In this document: piece by piece, positions 24,473 through 31,668 of the stretch
Position numbering within the stretch: the first letter of the stretch is position 1
Layout: every line of letters begins with the position of its first letter
NCBI GenBank assembly: GCA_017437125.1
Contig: JAFSBV010000003.1
Span: 1-64,000 of the forward strand
Length of the DNA stretch: 64,000 nucleotides
DNA from: Bacteroidales bacterium
GTDB taxonomy: Bacteria > Bacteroidota > Bacteroidia > Bacteroidales > UBA932
Direction of reading: 5' to 3'
Made by a program: the position numbers and the translations under genes
Notes under the pieces: model-generated
The model's database searches: none
What the model was told of the DNA's origin: nothing
What the model saw: the letters and a program-made list of their open reading frames with translations, nothing else

Positions 24473-25261
24473 ATGAAAAGAATTCTTATTATCCTGTCTG
24501 CACTTTTCGTTTGTGCAGCGACAGCTTCAGCACAGGATGTTATCACAAAGAAGAATGGTGAGGACATCAAGGCTAAGGTACTTGAAATTGACAACAGCAA
24601 TGTGAAATATAAGCTCTTTGATGAGCCGAATGGAGTGACCTATACAATGCCGAAGTCTCAAATTCTTATGATTCGTTATGAGTCTGGTAGGAATGAGGTG
24701 TTCAATACAGCTTCTGCTCCAAATTATGGTTATGGAGTAACTAATAGGGAGCCTGCTGATGGAATAAGAGTAGGAATGAAATATAAGGAGTTGAAGCATA
24801 TTTATCATTATCAAGACTGGTATTCTGGACTTGGTGATAAGCATAATCCTGCTTTGATGGGTGTCTGCTCATGGCTCATTCCGGGCTTGGGTCAGATGAT
24901 AAGCGGTGAAGTCGGCAGAGGTTTTGGCTGGCTTGGTGGAGCTGTGGGCTGTTCTGTCCTCATGGGTATAGGTGCTGGTGTGAATGCTGGTGCATACTAT
25001 TATGATGGTTACGACTATTACTACGATGAGGGAACGGCAATTGCTGGTTCAGTACTCTTGCTGGCAGGCTCATTAGCATTGCTGACTGTAGATATATGTG
25101 CAATAGTAGATGCTTGTCGTGTAGCAAAAGTCAGAAATATGTATGAGCAGGATCTGAGAAAGATGAACTATTCTTTTGAATTGCATCCTTCGGTTGATTA
25201 TATCAGAATGGCGAATAGAGTACAACCTACAGCAGGACTAACTCTTGCAATGAAATTCTAA
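24473..25261 (+). CDS. Exported membrane-associated cargo protein (262 aa)
   Basis: It has a clear signal peptide (ILIILSALFVCAATASA, cleavage near residue 20) and a beta domain with KKNGEDIKAKVLEI and YTMPKSQILMIRYESG, typical of Bacteroidetes envelope proteins. A hydrophobic glycine-rich membrane part follows (WLIPGLGQMISGEVGRGFGW, VLLLAGSLALLTVDICAIVD), resembling TM2-like membrane proteins. It is transcribed against the surrounding phage tail genes from its own G-tract promoter and is followed by a terminator, so it is a lysogenic-conversion gene. It probably alters the cell envelope; no function is demonstrated. Confidence 0.65.
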   Translation: MKRILIILSALFVCAATASAQDVITKKNGEDIKAKVLEIDNSNVKYKLFDEPNGVTYTMPKSQILMIRYESGRNEVFNTASAPNYGYGVTNREPADGIRVGMKYKELKHIYHYQDWYSGLGDKHNPALMGVCSWLIPGLGQMISGEVGRGFGWLGGAVGCSVLMGIGAGVNAGAYYYDGYDYYYDEGTAIAGSVLLLAGSLALLTVDICAIVDACRVAKVRNMYEQDLRKMNYSFELHPSVDYIRMANRVQPTAGLTLAMKF

Positions 25262-25283
25262 TCAATATCAAACAGAAGTGAGA

Positions 25284-25305
25284 AGAGTTGCAGAAATGCA
25301 GCTCT
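25284..25305 (+). terminator. Terminator after the 262-aa cargo gene
   Basis: AGAGTTGCA, GAAA loop, TGCAGCTCT (one G-U), then TTTTTTTT. Confidence 0.85.
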
Positions 25306-25328
25306 TTTTTTCGTTTTTGACTCTGAAA

Positions 25329-25363
25329 TTTGGAAAAGTCGGGGGGGGGGATTGCTATATTTG
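25329..25363 (+). promoter_or_regulatory. Promoter with a 10-base G run in the spacer
   Basis: TTTGG at 25329-25333 and TATATTTG at 25356-25363, with ten consecutive G at 25341-25350. The spacer is 23 bases, four longer than in the sister promoter, so as sequenced it may be weak. The upstream halves of the two promoters are nearly identical. Confidence 0.7.
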
Positions 25364-25392
25364 TGGATTATAACGCATAAAAATCTGATATC

Positions 25393-26823
25393 ATGAAAGT
25401 ATTAAGGTCTTGTTTATATGCCATTGCTGCTTTGGCAATATTCGCTTCATGCGAGGAATTAGGTAATGATAATCAGTTGATTATTGATCCTGTTGAGGAT
25501 GCTCATCTTGAGCAGACTGTCGGCTCGGAAACAATCACAGCGGAAGGTGTGTCATTCACGACTACTGGTGCATGGACATCGCAGGTTGTTCCTGTCTCAA
25601 CAAAAGCCTCTCAACCTATGTGGGTGTCAATAACTCCGGATCATGGGGACGAAGCAGGTACTTATAAGATAACCATCAACCTCGAAGCCAACGACACAGG
25701 TAAAGACAGAAAGGCAAATATCATTATTTCGTGTGGAGAGCAGACTATAACGATTTCCATAACACAGGTGGCTACTCCGGATGTTCCGTCACAGGGAGAA
25801 ATTCAGACACCGGAATATAAGAAGTACGTAAGTAAACTGGAATGGAACTTCACTGACTATGATGGAGAAGTTGAAAATGATGTGCTGACTTTCGCTTATG
25901 ATGAAAAGAATCGCATTGCCCGAATGGAAAGGGATTATGTGGATTCATACAATCAGCAAAATAGGAGATGGTCTTTTAATTACTCAGTCGTTGGTGAGGT
26001 AGAACTTACTTATGTAAGGACTGATGAATATGGTACGAGAACAAGTATTGTGGATGCGAAACTTGATAATGCAGGCAGGGTTTCCCGTTTTGAATGGATA
26101 GACGTTGAGGATTATGAGGAATACTCAGAGTATGGAAGGTTCGAGTATGATAGCAAAGGCTACCTGTCTGCAATGGCGTTCGGTGACGAGACGGATGGTC
26201 GTGTGGAAGAAGAGGGTGTAAAACTTTTCTATACAGATGGTCTTCTTTCGGGAATGAAATGGTGGGATACTTATACAGAATATGAATATGAGCAGATCCC
26301 TTATCTGAATAACATGTATGTCAACCGCTATGCCAATGACAAGATCAATGTGGATTTGAATCCTTATATAATGGAAGGCGACTTTGGAGTGGATGAAGAT
26401 TATCTCTTCATTGCTATGAGGATGTGCGGAAAATTTACCGATTGTCTGATGGAAATAGGAGGGTCGTATGATGAGTATGATTCATTGAATCATTGGAGCG
26501 AATACACCACTCCTAATGTAACCATTCCAGTGGAATATACGACAGTGCAGGTTGAAGTACCAGAAACCGGTAATCCGATAGTGTGGACATTTGATGCAAA
26601 CGGATGTCCGCAGACTGCTACAGAAACCTTCAATTATCAGGAATATAAGGTTACATATGATATTGTTGTAGGAAACACTGTCGTATATGAAGAGAAAGAA
26701 GATGAAAATGGTAACGGAATCATAGATAAATTCTATGATTATACAACAACACCTAAAGTATATGCTAAGACAGCAAACTCATGGTCATGCGATAAAGTTC
26801 TTAAGGTAACTTACCGTGAGTAG
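25393..26823 (+). CDS. Surface lipoprotein with a BACON-type domain
   Basis: A 476-aa protein with a lipoprotein signal peptide (AIAALAIFASC, Cys near residue 20). Residues about 40-130 form a BACON-like beta sandwich (SFTTTGAWTS, PMWVSITPDHGDEAGTYKI, KANIIISCGEQTITISITQ). The rest is beta-rich with repeated Y/D-rich strands of the RHS/DUF4595-like kind (FAYDEKNRIARMERDY, LDNAGRVSRFEW, YDSKGYLSAM). BACON domains in phages are linked to mucin/glycan binding, but here the lipobox points to the host outer membrane. Its own G-tract promoter and terminator mark it as prophage cargo expressed in the lysogen, possibly in a phase-variable way. Confidence 0.75.
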   Translation: MKVLRSCLYAIAALAIFASCEELGNDNQLIIDPVEDAHLEQTVGSETITAEGVSFTTTGAWTSQVVPVSTKASQPMWVSITPDHGDEAGTYKITINLEANDTGKDRKANIIISCGEQTITISITQVATPDVPSQGEIQTPEYKKYVSKLEWNFTDYDGEVENDVLTFAYDEKNRIARMERDYVDSYNQQNRRWSFNYSVVGEVELTYVRTDEYGTRTSIVDAKLDNAGRVSRFEWIDVEDYEEYSEYGRFEYDSKGYLSAMAFGDETDGRVEEEGVKLFYTDGLLSGMKWWDTYTEYEYEQIPYLNNMYVNRYANDKINVDLNPYIMEGDFGVDEDYLFIAMRMCGKFTDCLMEIGGSYDEYDSLNHWSEYTTPNVTIPVEYTTVQVEVPETGNPIVWTFDANGCPQTATETFNYQEYKVTYDIVVGNTVVYEEKEDENGNGIIDKFYDYTTTPKVYAKTANSWSCDKVLKVTYRE

Positions 26824-26843
26824 AGCTTTAGCAATCGCAATGC

Positions 26844-26866
26844 AGGGGTCGCCAAAAGCGACCTCT
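26844..26866 (+). terminator. Terminator after the BACON lipoprotein
   Basis: GGGGTCGC and GCGACCTC around a CAAAA loop, followed by TTGTTTTTT. A second hairpin (AGAGACAA/TTGTCTCT, about 26896-26926) follows, in the direction of the convergent small gene. Confidence 0.75.
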
Positions 26867-26980
26867 TGTTTTTTATCTGAGGGATAGAATAAGACAGAGA
26901 CAACACCGCTATGGCATTGTCTCTGCTATGAACACCGAGGGGAAGAGGCACACCGCTGATGCGGTCAAAGTTCAATCACC

Positions 26981-27127
26981 TTACAGAGCCTCCCTAATGC
27001 ATCTATAATGTGAACGAACTTTCACAATCTTGCCATTGATAAGGCGTTTGTGAGCCTTGACCTTGACAAGCTTGATAGTGTCAACTTCGATACGAAGCCT
27101 CACTGTAAACGAAAGCGTTGTCTTCAT
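26981..27127 (-). CDS. 48-aa basic protein
   Basis: From the ATG at 27127 (an earlier in-frame ATG at 27178 is less likely): a very basic peptide with a single beta/helix unit (TLSFTVRLRIEVDTIKLVKV, then KAHKRLINGKIVKVRSHYR). Small conserved proteins of this look are common in Bacteroidetes mobile elements. The base and charge profile suggests nucleic-acid binding. Its start codon region (27125-27138) is exactly complementary to the 5' end of a putative small transcript at 27311-27230. Confidence 0.55.
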   Translation of the reverse strand: MKTTLSFTVRLRIEVDTIKLVKVKAHKRLINGKIVKVRSHYRCIREAL

Positions 27128-27229
27128 GATAATAGAATTTAGGCACCATTGCCATTTGTTTATTGAGATGTAAAACAAGCTTTGGCTACTGAGTACGTCC
27201 CTCGGCTTTAGGGTCTATATTTGCCTTTC

Positions 27230-27311
27230 AAAAAGAAAAGGTATTCAGTAGGGATCTGAACACCTTAACTTATTTTCTCAATAATTGCCTTTCGGCATTC
27301 TATTATCATGT
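27230..27311 (-). ncRNA. Putative small RNA / leader unit 2 with terminator
   Basis: On the minus strand TTTG (27344-27341), a 19-base spacer and TATATTTG (27321-27314) form a promoter. A transcript from about 27310 would contain CATGATAATAGAAT, the hairpin GCCGAAAGGC, and a terminator (27266-27238, GGTGTTCAG/CTGAATACC with a U-rich tail). It could encode a 14-codon leader peptide (ATG at 27309, stop at 27265) running into the terminator stem. The 5' 14 bases are perfectly complementary to the start region of the 48-aa gene downstream. Confidence 0.5.
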
Positions 27312-27360
27312 CGCAAATATACAGACTTTTTTGATTTCCACAAACTTTTGCAGTTAAAAT

Positions 27361-27436
27361 TAAGAAAAGGTATTCAGAATTGGGGGCTGAATACCTTGAA
27401 CAGAAGTATCTTGCTGTCACACTGAGAATGTGTTTC
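27361..27436 (-). ncRNA. Putative small RNA / leader unit 1 with terminator
   Basis: TTG (27470-27468), a 19-base spacer and TATATTTG (27448-27441) form a promoter. A transcript of about 75 bases folds CACTGA/TCAGTG and ends in an 11-bp terminator stem (27397-27387 with 27377-27367, AAGGTATTCAG) plus TTTTCTTA. The stem sequence is shared with unit 2, so the two units look like a tandem duplication. Confidence 0.5.
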
Positions 27437-27471
27437 AGTGCAAATATAGCGACTTTTTTGAATCCGGCAAT

Positions 27472-27669
27472 CTATTCCATGACATAGAAGTCGTCATCAG
27501 AAGGAATGACCGCCAGACTGCCCCATGTGCCATGCAGCTGGCCGATGCCGTCAATCTTCATGATGATTCCTTCTCTGCCATCATAGCGGTTGTCCTCGCC
27601 CTGCAGATGATTGATGTGAATCTGCTGACCTACCTTGTAGGGAGATTCCTTCGTTGCTCTTGTACTCAT
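27472..27669 (-). CDS. DUF4314-like small protein
   Basis: 65 aa: a beta-rich domain of the DUF4314 type, with YKVGQQIHINHLQGEDNRYDGREGII, then GQLHGTWGSLAVIP and an acidic end. DUF4314 proteins are frequent in phages and integrative elements; the function is unknown, although the fold pattern resembles small nucleic-acid-binding barrels. It is the last gene of the minus-strand run 28784-27472, with a promoter-like region beginning inside its 3' end. Confidence 0.75.
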   Translation of the reverse strand: MSTRATKESPYKVGQQIHINHLQGEDNRYDGREGIIMKIDGIGQLHGTWGSLAVIPSDDDFYVME

Positions 27670-27672
27670 ATC

Positions 27673-27852
27673 CTATTTCAAATAATGTAAAAAGTTCCTG
27701 TATTCATCTATGGTCATATCCTTGATCGAGATCCAGATGCCGTTGTCCTTTATCTTCCAGCTGAAGTGCCTCTTGCCGTACTTCTCAACAGCATCTTCGC
27801 AGACCTGCCGATTATATGCCGTATCCCTTAAGTTCTGAAGTTTGAAATCCAT
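27673..27852 (-). CDS. Short 59-aa phage protein
   Basis: Open from the ATG at 27852 to the stop at 27673, just under 60 residues: MDFKLQNLRDTAYNRQVCED..., with an aromatic strand (HFSWKIKDNGIWISI) and a helical end (MTIDEYRNFLHYLK). It is tightly packed with its neighbours (2 bases to the gene before, 3 bases to DUF4314), so it is probably real. No family is recognised. Confidence 0.55.
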   Translation of the reverse strand: MDFKLQNLRDTAYNRQVCEDAVEKYGKRHFSWKIKDNGIWISIKDMTIDEYRNFLHYLK

Positions 27853-27854
27853 GC

Positions 27855-28058
27855 CTATTCCTCCGATTCTTTAAGAAGTTCCATTTCCTGCTTTTCGCAT
27901 CTTTTGAGGAACTGAATGAACTGTCTGCACATGTCAATCTTGGTGTTTAGGATTCTGATGGGCTCTCCGAAGTGGCCAGCATTGAGAAGCCTGTCTCTTT
28001 CTTGTTCGTAGCCGAATTTGTCATCCTTCCACTGTTCTATCATAAGGTCGTACATCAT
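27855..28058 (-). CDS. Short helical 67-aa phage protein
   Basis: Acidic, all-helical protein (KFGYEQERDRLLNAGHFGEP, then IRILNTKIDMCRQFIQFLKR). It lies 3 bases after the 240-aa gene in the same minus-strand run. No recognised family, signal or membrane segment. Confidence 0.55.
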   Translation of the reverse strand: MMYDLMIEQWKDDKFGYEQERDRLLNAGHFGEPIRILNTKIDMCRQFIQFLKRCEKQEMELLKESEE

Positions 28059-28061
28059 GGC

Positions 28062-28784
28062 TTAGATATTAAGTGGGTTTTCGAGCCTTTCATTCAGACT
28101 GTTGTACTCGTCTCTGAGTTCCTTGCAACGGTCTGCGTATCCGAAGGCGATATCCTTGAGCCATGCGAGGAATGACGTGTCTGCGTGGAGTCTTCCGATT
28201 CCGATGAAGAAACTGGCAAATGATCCGGCAGTCTGCTGTGGCAGGAGCTCGTGACTACCGCAGGAGCCGAAGTTAATCTCGAAGCGTTCGCAACCCTTGT
28301 AGTTGCGTCTCTCGTAGTAGATTTCTGCAGTCTGTCCGAAGATCAGATCATTCTCCTTTTCGGGATTGAGGACTCCGATTTCCATGTAGCTGTCTGTGAG
28401 CCTTGTGATGCTCCATTCGCTTCCGAGATGCTTCTGAAGTTCAGCCTTGATGTCGCTGATGACCTGCTCCTTTGTCTCTTCGAACAAGGCTTCGGTACGC
28501 TTCATCGCTGCTTCTGTCTCAGCCTTTGCAGAAGCACCTTCTGGAGTCAAGTAGTAGTCCTCAGCAGCATTTTTGATGGCTGCATCCCTTTTAGCAATTT
28601 GCAGGAGTTCTTCCATCTGCTCAATTCTGATCTTGAGCTCGTATTCTTTCCAGCGTTTTGCCTCTTCCTTGAACTTCCAAGTGTGAACAAGTGCCTCAAG
28701 GTCTTCCTGCTCCTTTCCCTTCACTTCTGCGATAAGGTTGCGGAGGGCGTAGACTTCTTTCAAAAGGGTCTCTTTGCGTGTCAT
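28062..28784 (-). CDS. Coiled-coil phage protein of unknown function (240 aa)
   Basis: The first 130 residues are a long charged coiled coil (LKEVYALRNLIAEVKGKEQE, then EALVHTWKFKEEAKRWKEYE). The C-terminal half is mixed and has a beta patch (AEIYYERRNYKGCERFEINFG). It starts the run of four small minus-strand genes after the Dam-type methylase; the gap upstream (28785-28908) contains a 19-bp sequence repeated in inverted orientation at 57250. No function can be assigned. Confidence 0.6.
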   Translation of the reverse strand: MTRKETLLKEVYALRNLIAEVKGKEQEDLEALVHTWKFKEEAKRWKEYELKIRIEQMEELLQIAKRDAAIKNAAEDYYLTPEGASAKAETEAAMKRTEALFEETKEQVISDIKAELQKHLGSEWSITRLTDSYMEIGVLNPEKENDLIFGQTAEIYYERRNYKGCERFEINFGSCGSHELLPQQTAGSFASFFIGIGRLHADTSFLAWLKDIAFGYADRCKELRDEYNSLNERLENPLNI

Positions 28785-28846
28785 AATCTATTCAGTTTTA
28801 AGGGTTTATCTTGCTTCTTTATTGTAGTGCTAAGTACGCTACATTA

Positions 28847-28865
28847 TTTGGAACACGCAAGTTAA
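28847..28865 (-). repeat. 19-bp repeat, copy 1
   Basis: On the minus strand TTAACTTGCGTGTTCCAAA, identical to plus-strand 57250-57268. It lies about 60 bases before the 240-aa gene; it may be part of a promoter or a regulatory site. Confidence 0.6.
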
Positions 28866-28908
28866 TTCGACTTTATCTGCATAGAATAATGCACTTATAT
28901 TCAAGCAT

Positions 28909-29691
28909 TTAGTAGTTAGTTACGATCCACTCTTCCTGTCTCCTGCGAGATGTCTTGGATGCGGTGATCGTGCGTTCGATCCGGTGGATTATCCAGCCAT
29001 GCGACTGCACATACGCTTCTATCTTCGGATGCGGAAACATTGTGAGCATGAACTTGCCCTTTACCTCAGAGAGCGTTTCCAGAAGTTCAGAAAAATCTTC
29101 CTCGTTGAATGTTCCATTGTAGTGTCCGCAGTCGGAGCCGACATACGGAGGATCGACGAAGTGGAACGCTCCCTCGCAGTCGTACCTGCGTATGAGGTTG
29201 ATTCCATTCTCGCACTCCACAGTGACATTTGACAGTCGGTCGCAGAGCTCCTGTGTGAATGCATCCTTGGCATTCTTCATCTTGAGGGTGGTCGTGCCGT
29301 TACGGTCATATCCGAATGTCCCGTCCAGCATTGAGGCAAAGCCCAGCTTTGAGCATACCCACAGAGCCCATGCCCTCTGGATGGGAGTGAAGAATGAAGG
29401 GTGCTGGTTGATATGCTTTGCATGTGCGTGGATCTCTCGGCTATGCAGGGTGGTCTCGATCTCTGCCTTGAGTGCCGGATAGTCAGTCTTGGCGATGCGG
29501 TAGAAGTTTACGAGTTCGGTGTTCACATCGTTTATCACCTCGCAGTCTGCTGGCTCCTTGGCAAAGAGGACGGCACATCCACCGCAGAATGCTTCAGTAT
29601 AGAGGGTGTGTTTTGGAATGAGTGGGAGGATATGCTTGAGCATTGTCTGCTTACCTCCGTAGTAGGATATGGGTGTTTTGAGTTTGGACAT
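28909..29691 (-). CDS. D12-class (Dam-type) adenine-N6 methyltransferase
   Basis: 260 aa. It opens with PISYYGGKQTML, followed by EAFCGGCAVLF (motif I) and the catalytic DPPY in HFVDPPYVGSDCGHY, the standard D12 order. It methylates adenine in DNA, probably to protect the phage genome from host restriction. It lies between the spanin-like gene and the small gene cluster, away from the RM loci, with no cognate nuclease nearby. Confidence 0.9.
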   Translation of the reverse strand: MSKLKTPISYYGGKQTMLKHILPLIPKHTLYTEAFCGGCAVLFAKEPADCEVINDVNTELVNFYRIAKTDYPALKAEIETTLHSREIHAHAKHINQHPSFFTPIQRAWALWVCSKLGFASMLDGTFGYDRNGTTTLKMKNAKDAFTQELCDRLSNVTVECENGINLIRRYDCEGAFHFVDPPYVGSDCGHYNGTFNEEDFSELLETLSEVKGKFMLTMFPHPKIEAYVQSHGWIIHRIERTITASKTSRRRQEEWIVTNY

Positions 29692-29692
29692 T

Positions 29693-30175
29693 TCAGATTC
29701 GAATTTTAATGATGATTATTAGCAGCAGGATCATGCCCAGCAGGATGATCACTCCTCGAAACCAGTGCAGTCCTTCGGAGGGCTTCTCACTCGTCTTGGT
29801 TTCGGTATCTTCTTGTATGGCTTCTTCATGAATGAGTGTGGCTGTGCTGTCAGTGTTTGAAAGATTTTCAGTCTGCGTTGAAAGACTCGTCACCACAATT
29901 CGCTTGACAGGCTGCACTGGAGCAGGGGTTTTGAAAGATTCTTCAGCAGGCGTGAAAGATTCCGGTGCAGGAAGGGTGGTGTCCGGAGGAGGGAAAAACT
30001 CCACTTCTACCTGTCTGAAGTTCTGCAGGGAACGGGACACCTCCTCCCTCACCAGATGCGTAAGCAGTGAGTCAGACAGCTCCGTCTGACGATGCTGTGT
30101 CTGCTGTACTTTACGCAACGGTGAGCAGGAGGCTACCGCAAAGAAGAATATGGCAAAAGTAAAGAGGTGTCTCAT
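29693..30175 (-). CDS. Unimolecular spanin-like lipoprotein (lysis candidate)
   Basis: 160 aa. The N-terminal lipoprotein signal ends in the lipobox VASC (Cys near residue 17). The middle is proline-rich and periplasmic, with a helical stretch (LTHLVREEVSRSLQNF). The C-terminal 20 residues form a membrane helix (FRGVIILLGMILLLIIIIK) with a short basic tail. A protein anchored in the outer membrane by lipid and in the inner membrane by a C-terminal helix is the definition of a u-spanin (T1 gp11 type), which fuses the two membranes at lysis. It overlaps the chaperone T frame by 4 bases. Confidence 0.65.
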   Translation of the reverse strand: MRHLFTFAIFFFAVASCSPLRKVQQTQHRQTELSDSLLTHLVREEVSRSLQNFRQVEVEFFPPPDTTLPAPESFTPAEESFKTPAPVQPVKRIVVTSLSTQTENLSNTDSTATLIHEEAIQEDTETKTSEKPSEGLHWFRGVIILLGMILLLIIIIKIRI

Positions 30176-30534
30176 TGTTCTGATTTATTAAGCATTTCTG
30201 TGGCTCTGCGTCTTCTCTCTTCGAGAGACAAATCCGCTGGCTGCTGCGGACATGAGTCTTTGTCCCAAGGTAGAGGGAACATCTCGTCCATCGGCTTCCT
30301 GTCTTTCTTTTCAAGCTGGATGCTGGTCAGAATCCAAGTCTGCCATCTGGCTCGTTCCCATTCCTGCCTCTGCCTTTGGATCTGCAGCTGTGACCATCCA
30401 TATACAGCCCAGCAGTACTGTGCAAAGGTCATGTCTTCGAAGTCGCATGGCCTTATCCCCATCTGCCCGACAGCGATGGAGTAGAGTCTCTCGTAGGTGA
30501 GTCTCTGGCGAGGGTCACTGTCGGGCTGGATCAG
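30172..30534 (-). CDS. Tail assembly chaperone, T extension read by -1 frameshift (G-T fusion)
   Basis: The frame is open from the slippery site at 30540-30534 to 30172 and adds about 120 residues to the G protein. Downstream of the slip it reads LIQPDSDPRQRLTYERLYSI..., then the helical MGIRPCDFEDMTFAQYCWAV and a charged C-terminus. An ATG at 30462 exists but has no good start context, and the codons upstream are open in frame to the slip site, so a G-T fusion as in phage lambda is the better reading. The T part binds the tape measure and tail tube in lambda. Confidence 0.7.
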   Translation of the reverse strand: MIQPDSDPRQRLTYERLYSIAVGQMGIRPCDFEDMTFAQYCWAVYGWSQLQIQRQRQEWERARWQTWILTSIQLEKKDRKPMDEMFPLPWDKDSCPQQPADLSLEERRRRATEMLNKSEQ

Positions 30535-30860
30535 TTTTTTTCAACCGACTCTCCGAGTTTCTCTAAGCAGACATTGATGCTCTGCTGGAAGATGTCCGCT
30601 GCCACAAGGATTGCCTTTGGATCTTCCTCACACATGTCCCAGACCTCGGTGATGGTGAGTCTCTCTTCGATTCCTGCTTTGCGAGCACCCTCGTTGAGTC
30701 CGGTATGTATGAGCCCCACGATGTCGTCCAGCGATGCGAGGGCATCTCCAGAGGTAGTCATCTGCTCGAATGAGAACTTTGTGTTCTTTGCATGCTCGTT
30801 GATGGCACGCAGTCCGAAGTGGATCGGATATGTTTTTCCGTTGATGGTTATCTCTGCCAT
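30531..30860 (-). CDS. Tail assembly chaperone G
   Basis: A 109-aa protein with the small tail-chaperone pattern: ITINGKTYPIHFGLRAINEH, a helical core with DDIVGLIHTGLNEGARKAG, and LTITEVWDMCEEDP. It lies directly after the tail tube gene and ends on a slippery A-AAA-AAC followed by the stop TGA, the classic site for making the longer G-T protein. Needed for tail assembly but absent from finished virions in lambda. Confidence 0.8.
   Translation of the reverse strand: MAEITINGKTYPIHFGLRAINEHAKNTKFSFEQMTTSGDALASLDDIVGLIHTGLNEGARKAGIEERLTITEVWDMCEEDPKAILVAADIFQQSINVCLEKLGESVEKN
30534..30540 (-). other. Programmed -1 ribosomal frameshift site
   Basis: Minus-strand A AAA AAC in the G frame (codons GAA AAA AAC TGA), with the stop directly after. 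A -1 slip continues in the open T frame. The heptamer fits X XXY YYZ exactly. Confidence 0.75.
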
Positions 30861-30865
30861 GTTCT

Positions 30866-31291
30866 TTAAGCCTTAGTCGCAGCAGCAAGGTCGCCACTGC
30901 CTGTTATAGAATAGTTGTAAGTAGAGTTGTCTCCGGCAGGAGTGGAGAGGGAGAATGATGTGACAAATCCCTTTCCCTTGTAGTTCTTTGTGAGTCCCTG
31001 CAATGGAGCTTTGAGCATTACCTCCACTTCAGTCTTTGAGAGTACGAGATCCAGCACTTCCTCTGCTGTGAGGTGTTCAGTGATTTCCGGATCGATGACT
31101 ACGAGGCCGTCTCCATCAGCCGACCAGCTGATATCTCCGGCACATTTCTCTTTCCCGTTGGTGTTCTTGGTGCGTAGTTCCTTGAGCTCCAGATCCACCT
31201 TGAGAGAGTGCGTGGTTGCGTGTAGGGTAGGCTTCCCGTCAATGACGATGATGATGTCCTCACCCTGTATGACTTTTCTTTCGCTTGCCAT
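30866..31291 (-). CDS. Tail tube protein
   Basis: A 141-aa beta-rich protein in the classic position between the tail-completion proteins and the chaperones. It has VIQGEDIIIVIDGKPTLHATTHS, typical of TP901-1-type major tail proteins, and DISWSADGDGLVV. The C-terminal half is strand-rich (FVTSFSLSTPAGDNSTYNYS). It forms the hexameric rings of the tail tube. No separate sheath gene is present, so the tail is non-contractile. Confidence 0.8.
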   Translation of the reverse strand: MASERKVIQGEDIIIVIDGKPTLHATTHSLKVDLELKELRTKNTNGKEKCAGDISWSADGDGLVVIDPEITEHLTAEEVLDLVLSKTEVEVMLKAPLQGLTKNYKGKGFVTSFSLSTPAGDNSTYNYSITGSGDLAAATKA

Positions 31292-31309
31292 GATGTTATT
31301 TGTTGATTG

Positions 31310-31666
31310 TTAGATTATTCTGAATGTTAGTACAGCAGAATGCAGGTCATATTCCGGATAGTAATCGGTGGTATATGACTTGTACCAGCATCGTTTGTTT
31401 TCAATCAGCAGTCCTTCAAGAGCAGCCAGTACCTTGTGTCGCAGTTGCTCTGCTCCCGATACCCTCTTGTCGTAGACCGCCACCTCGAAGATTATGTCGT
31501 ATCCGACAATTCCGTTCTTGGTGCGTATCGGCTTCTCTTCCGGAGTTGAGAATGTGGCAAAGGGTGCTGGCGTTCCTGCATCCACTGCACCAGCTTGGAT
31601 CTTGTCCCGAAGTTCCGGCACAGCATACTCCACTGTCTTGATCAGTTGTATCCGATAGTCTGTCAT
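31310..31666 (-). CDS. Tail completion protein, DUF3168-like
   Basis: A 118-aa protein of the DUF3168/gp17 type, with DYRIQLIKTVEYAVPELRDK, APFATFSTPEEKP, and a beta strand pair YDIIFEVAVYDKRV. In its place between the head-tail joining protein and the tail tube it acts as the tail terminator/neck component. Confidence 0.75.
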   Translation of the reverse strand: MTDYRIQLIKTVEYAVPELRDKIQAGAVDAGTPAPFATFSTPEEKPIRTKNGIVGYDIIFEVAVYDKRVSGAEQLRHKVLAALEGLLIENKRCWYKSYTTDYYPEYDLHSAVLTFRII

Positions 31667-31668
31667 TG

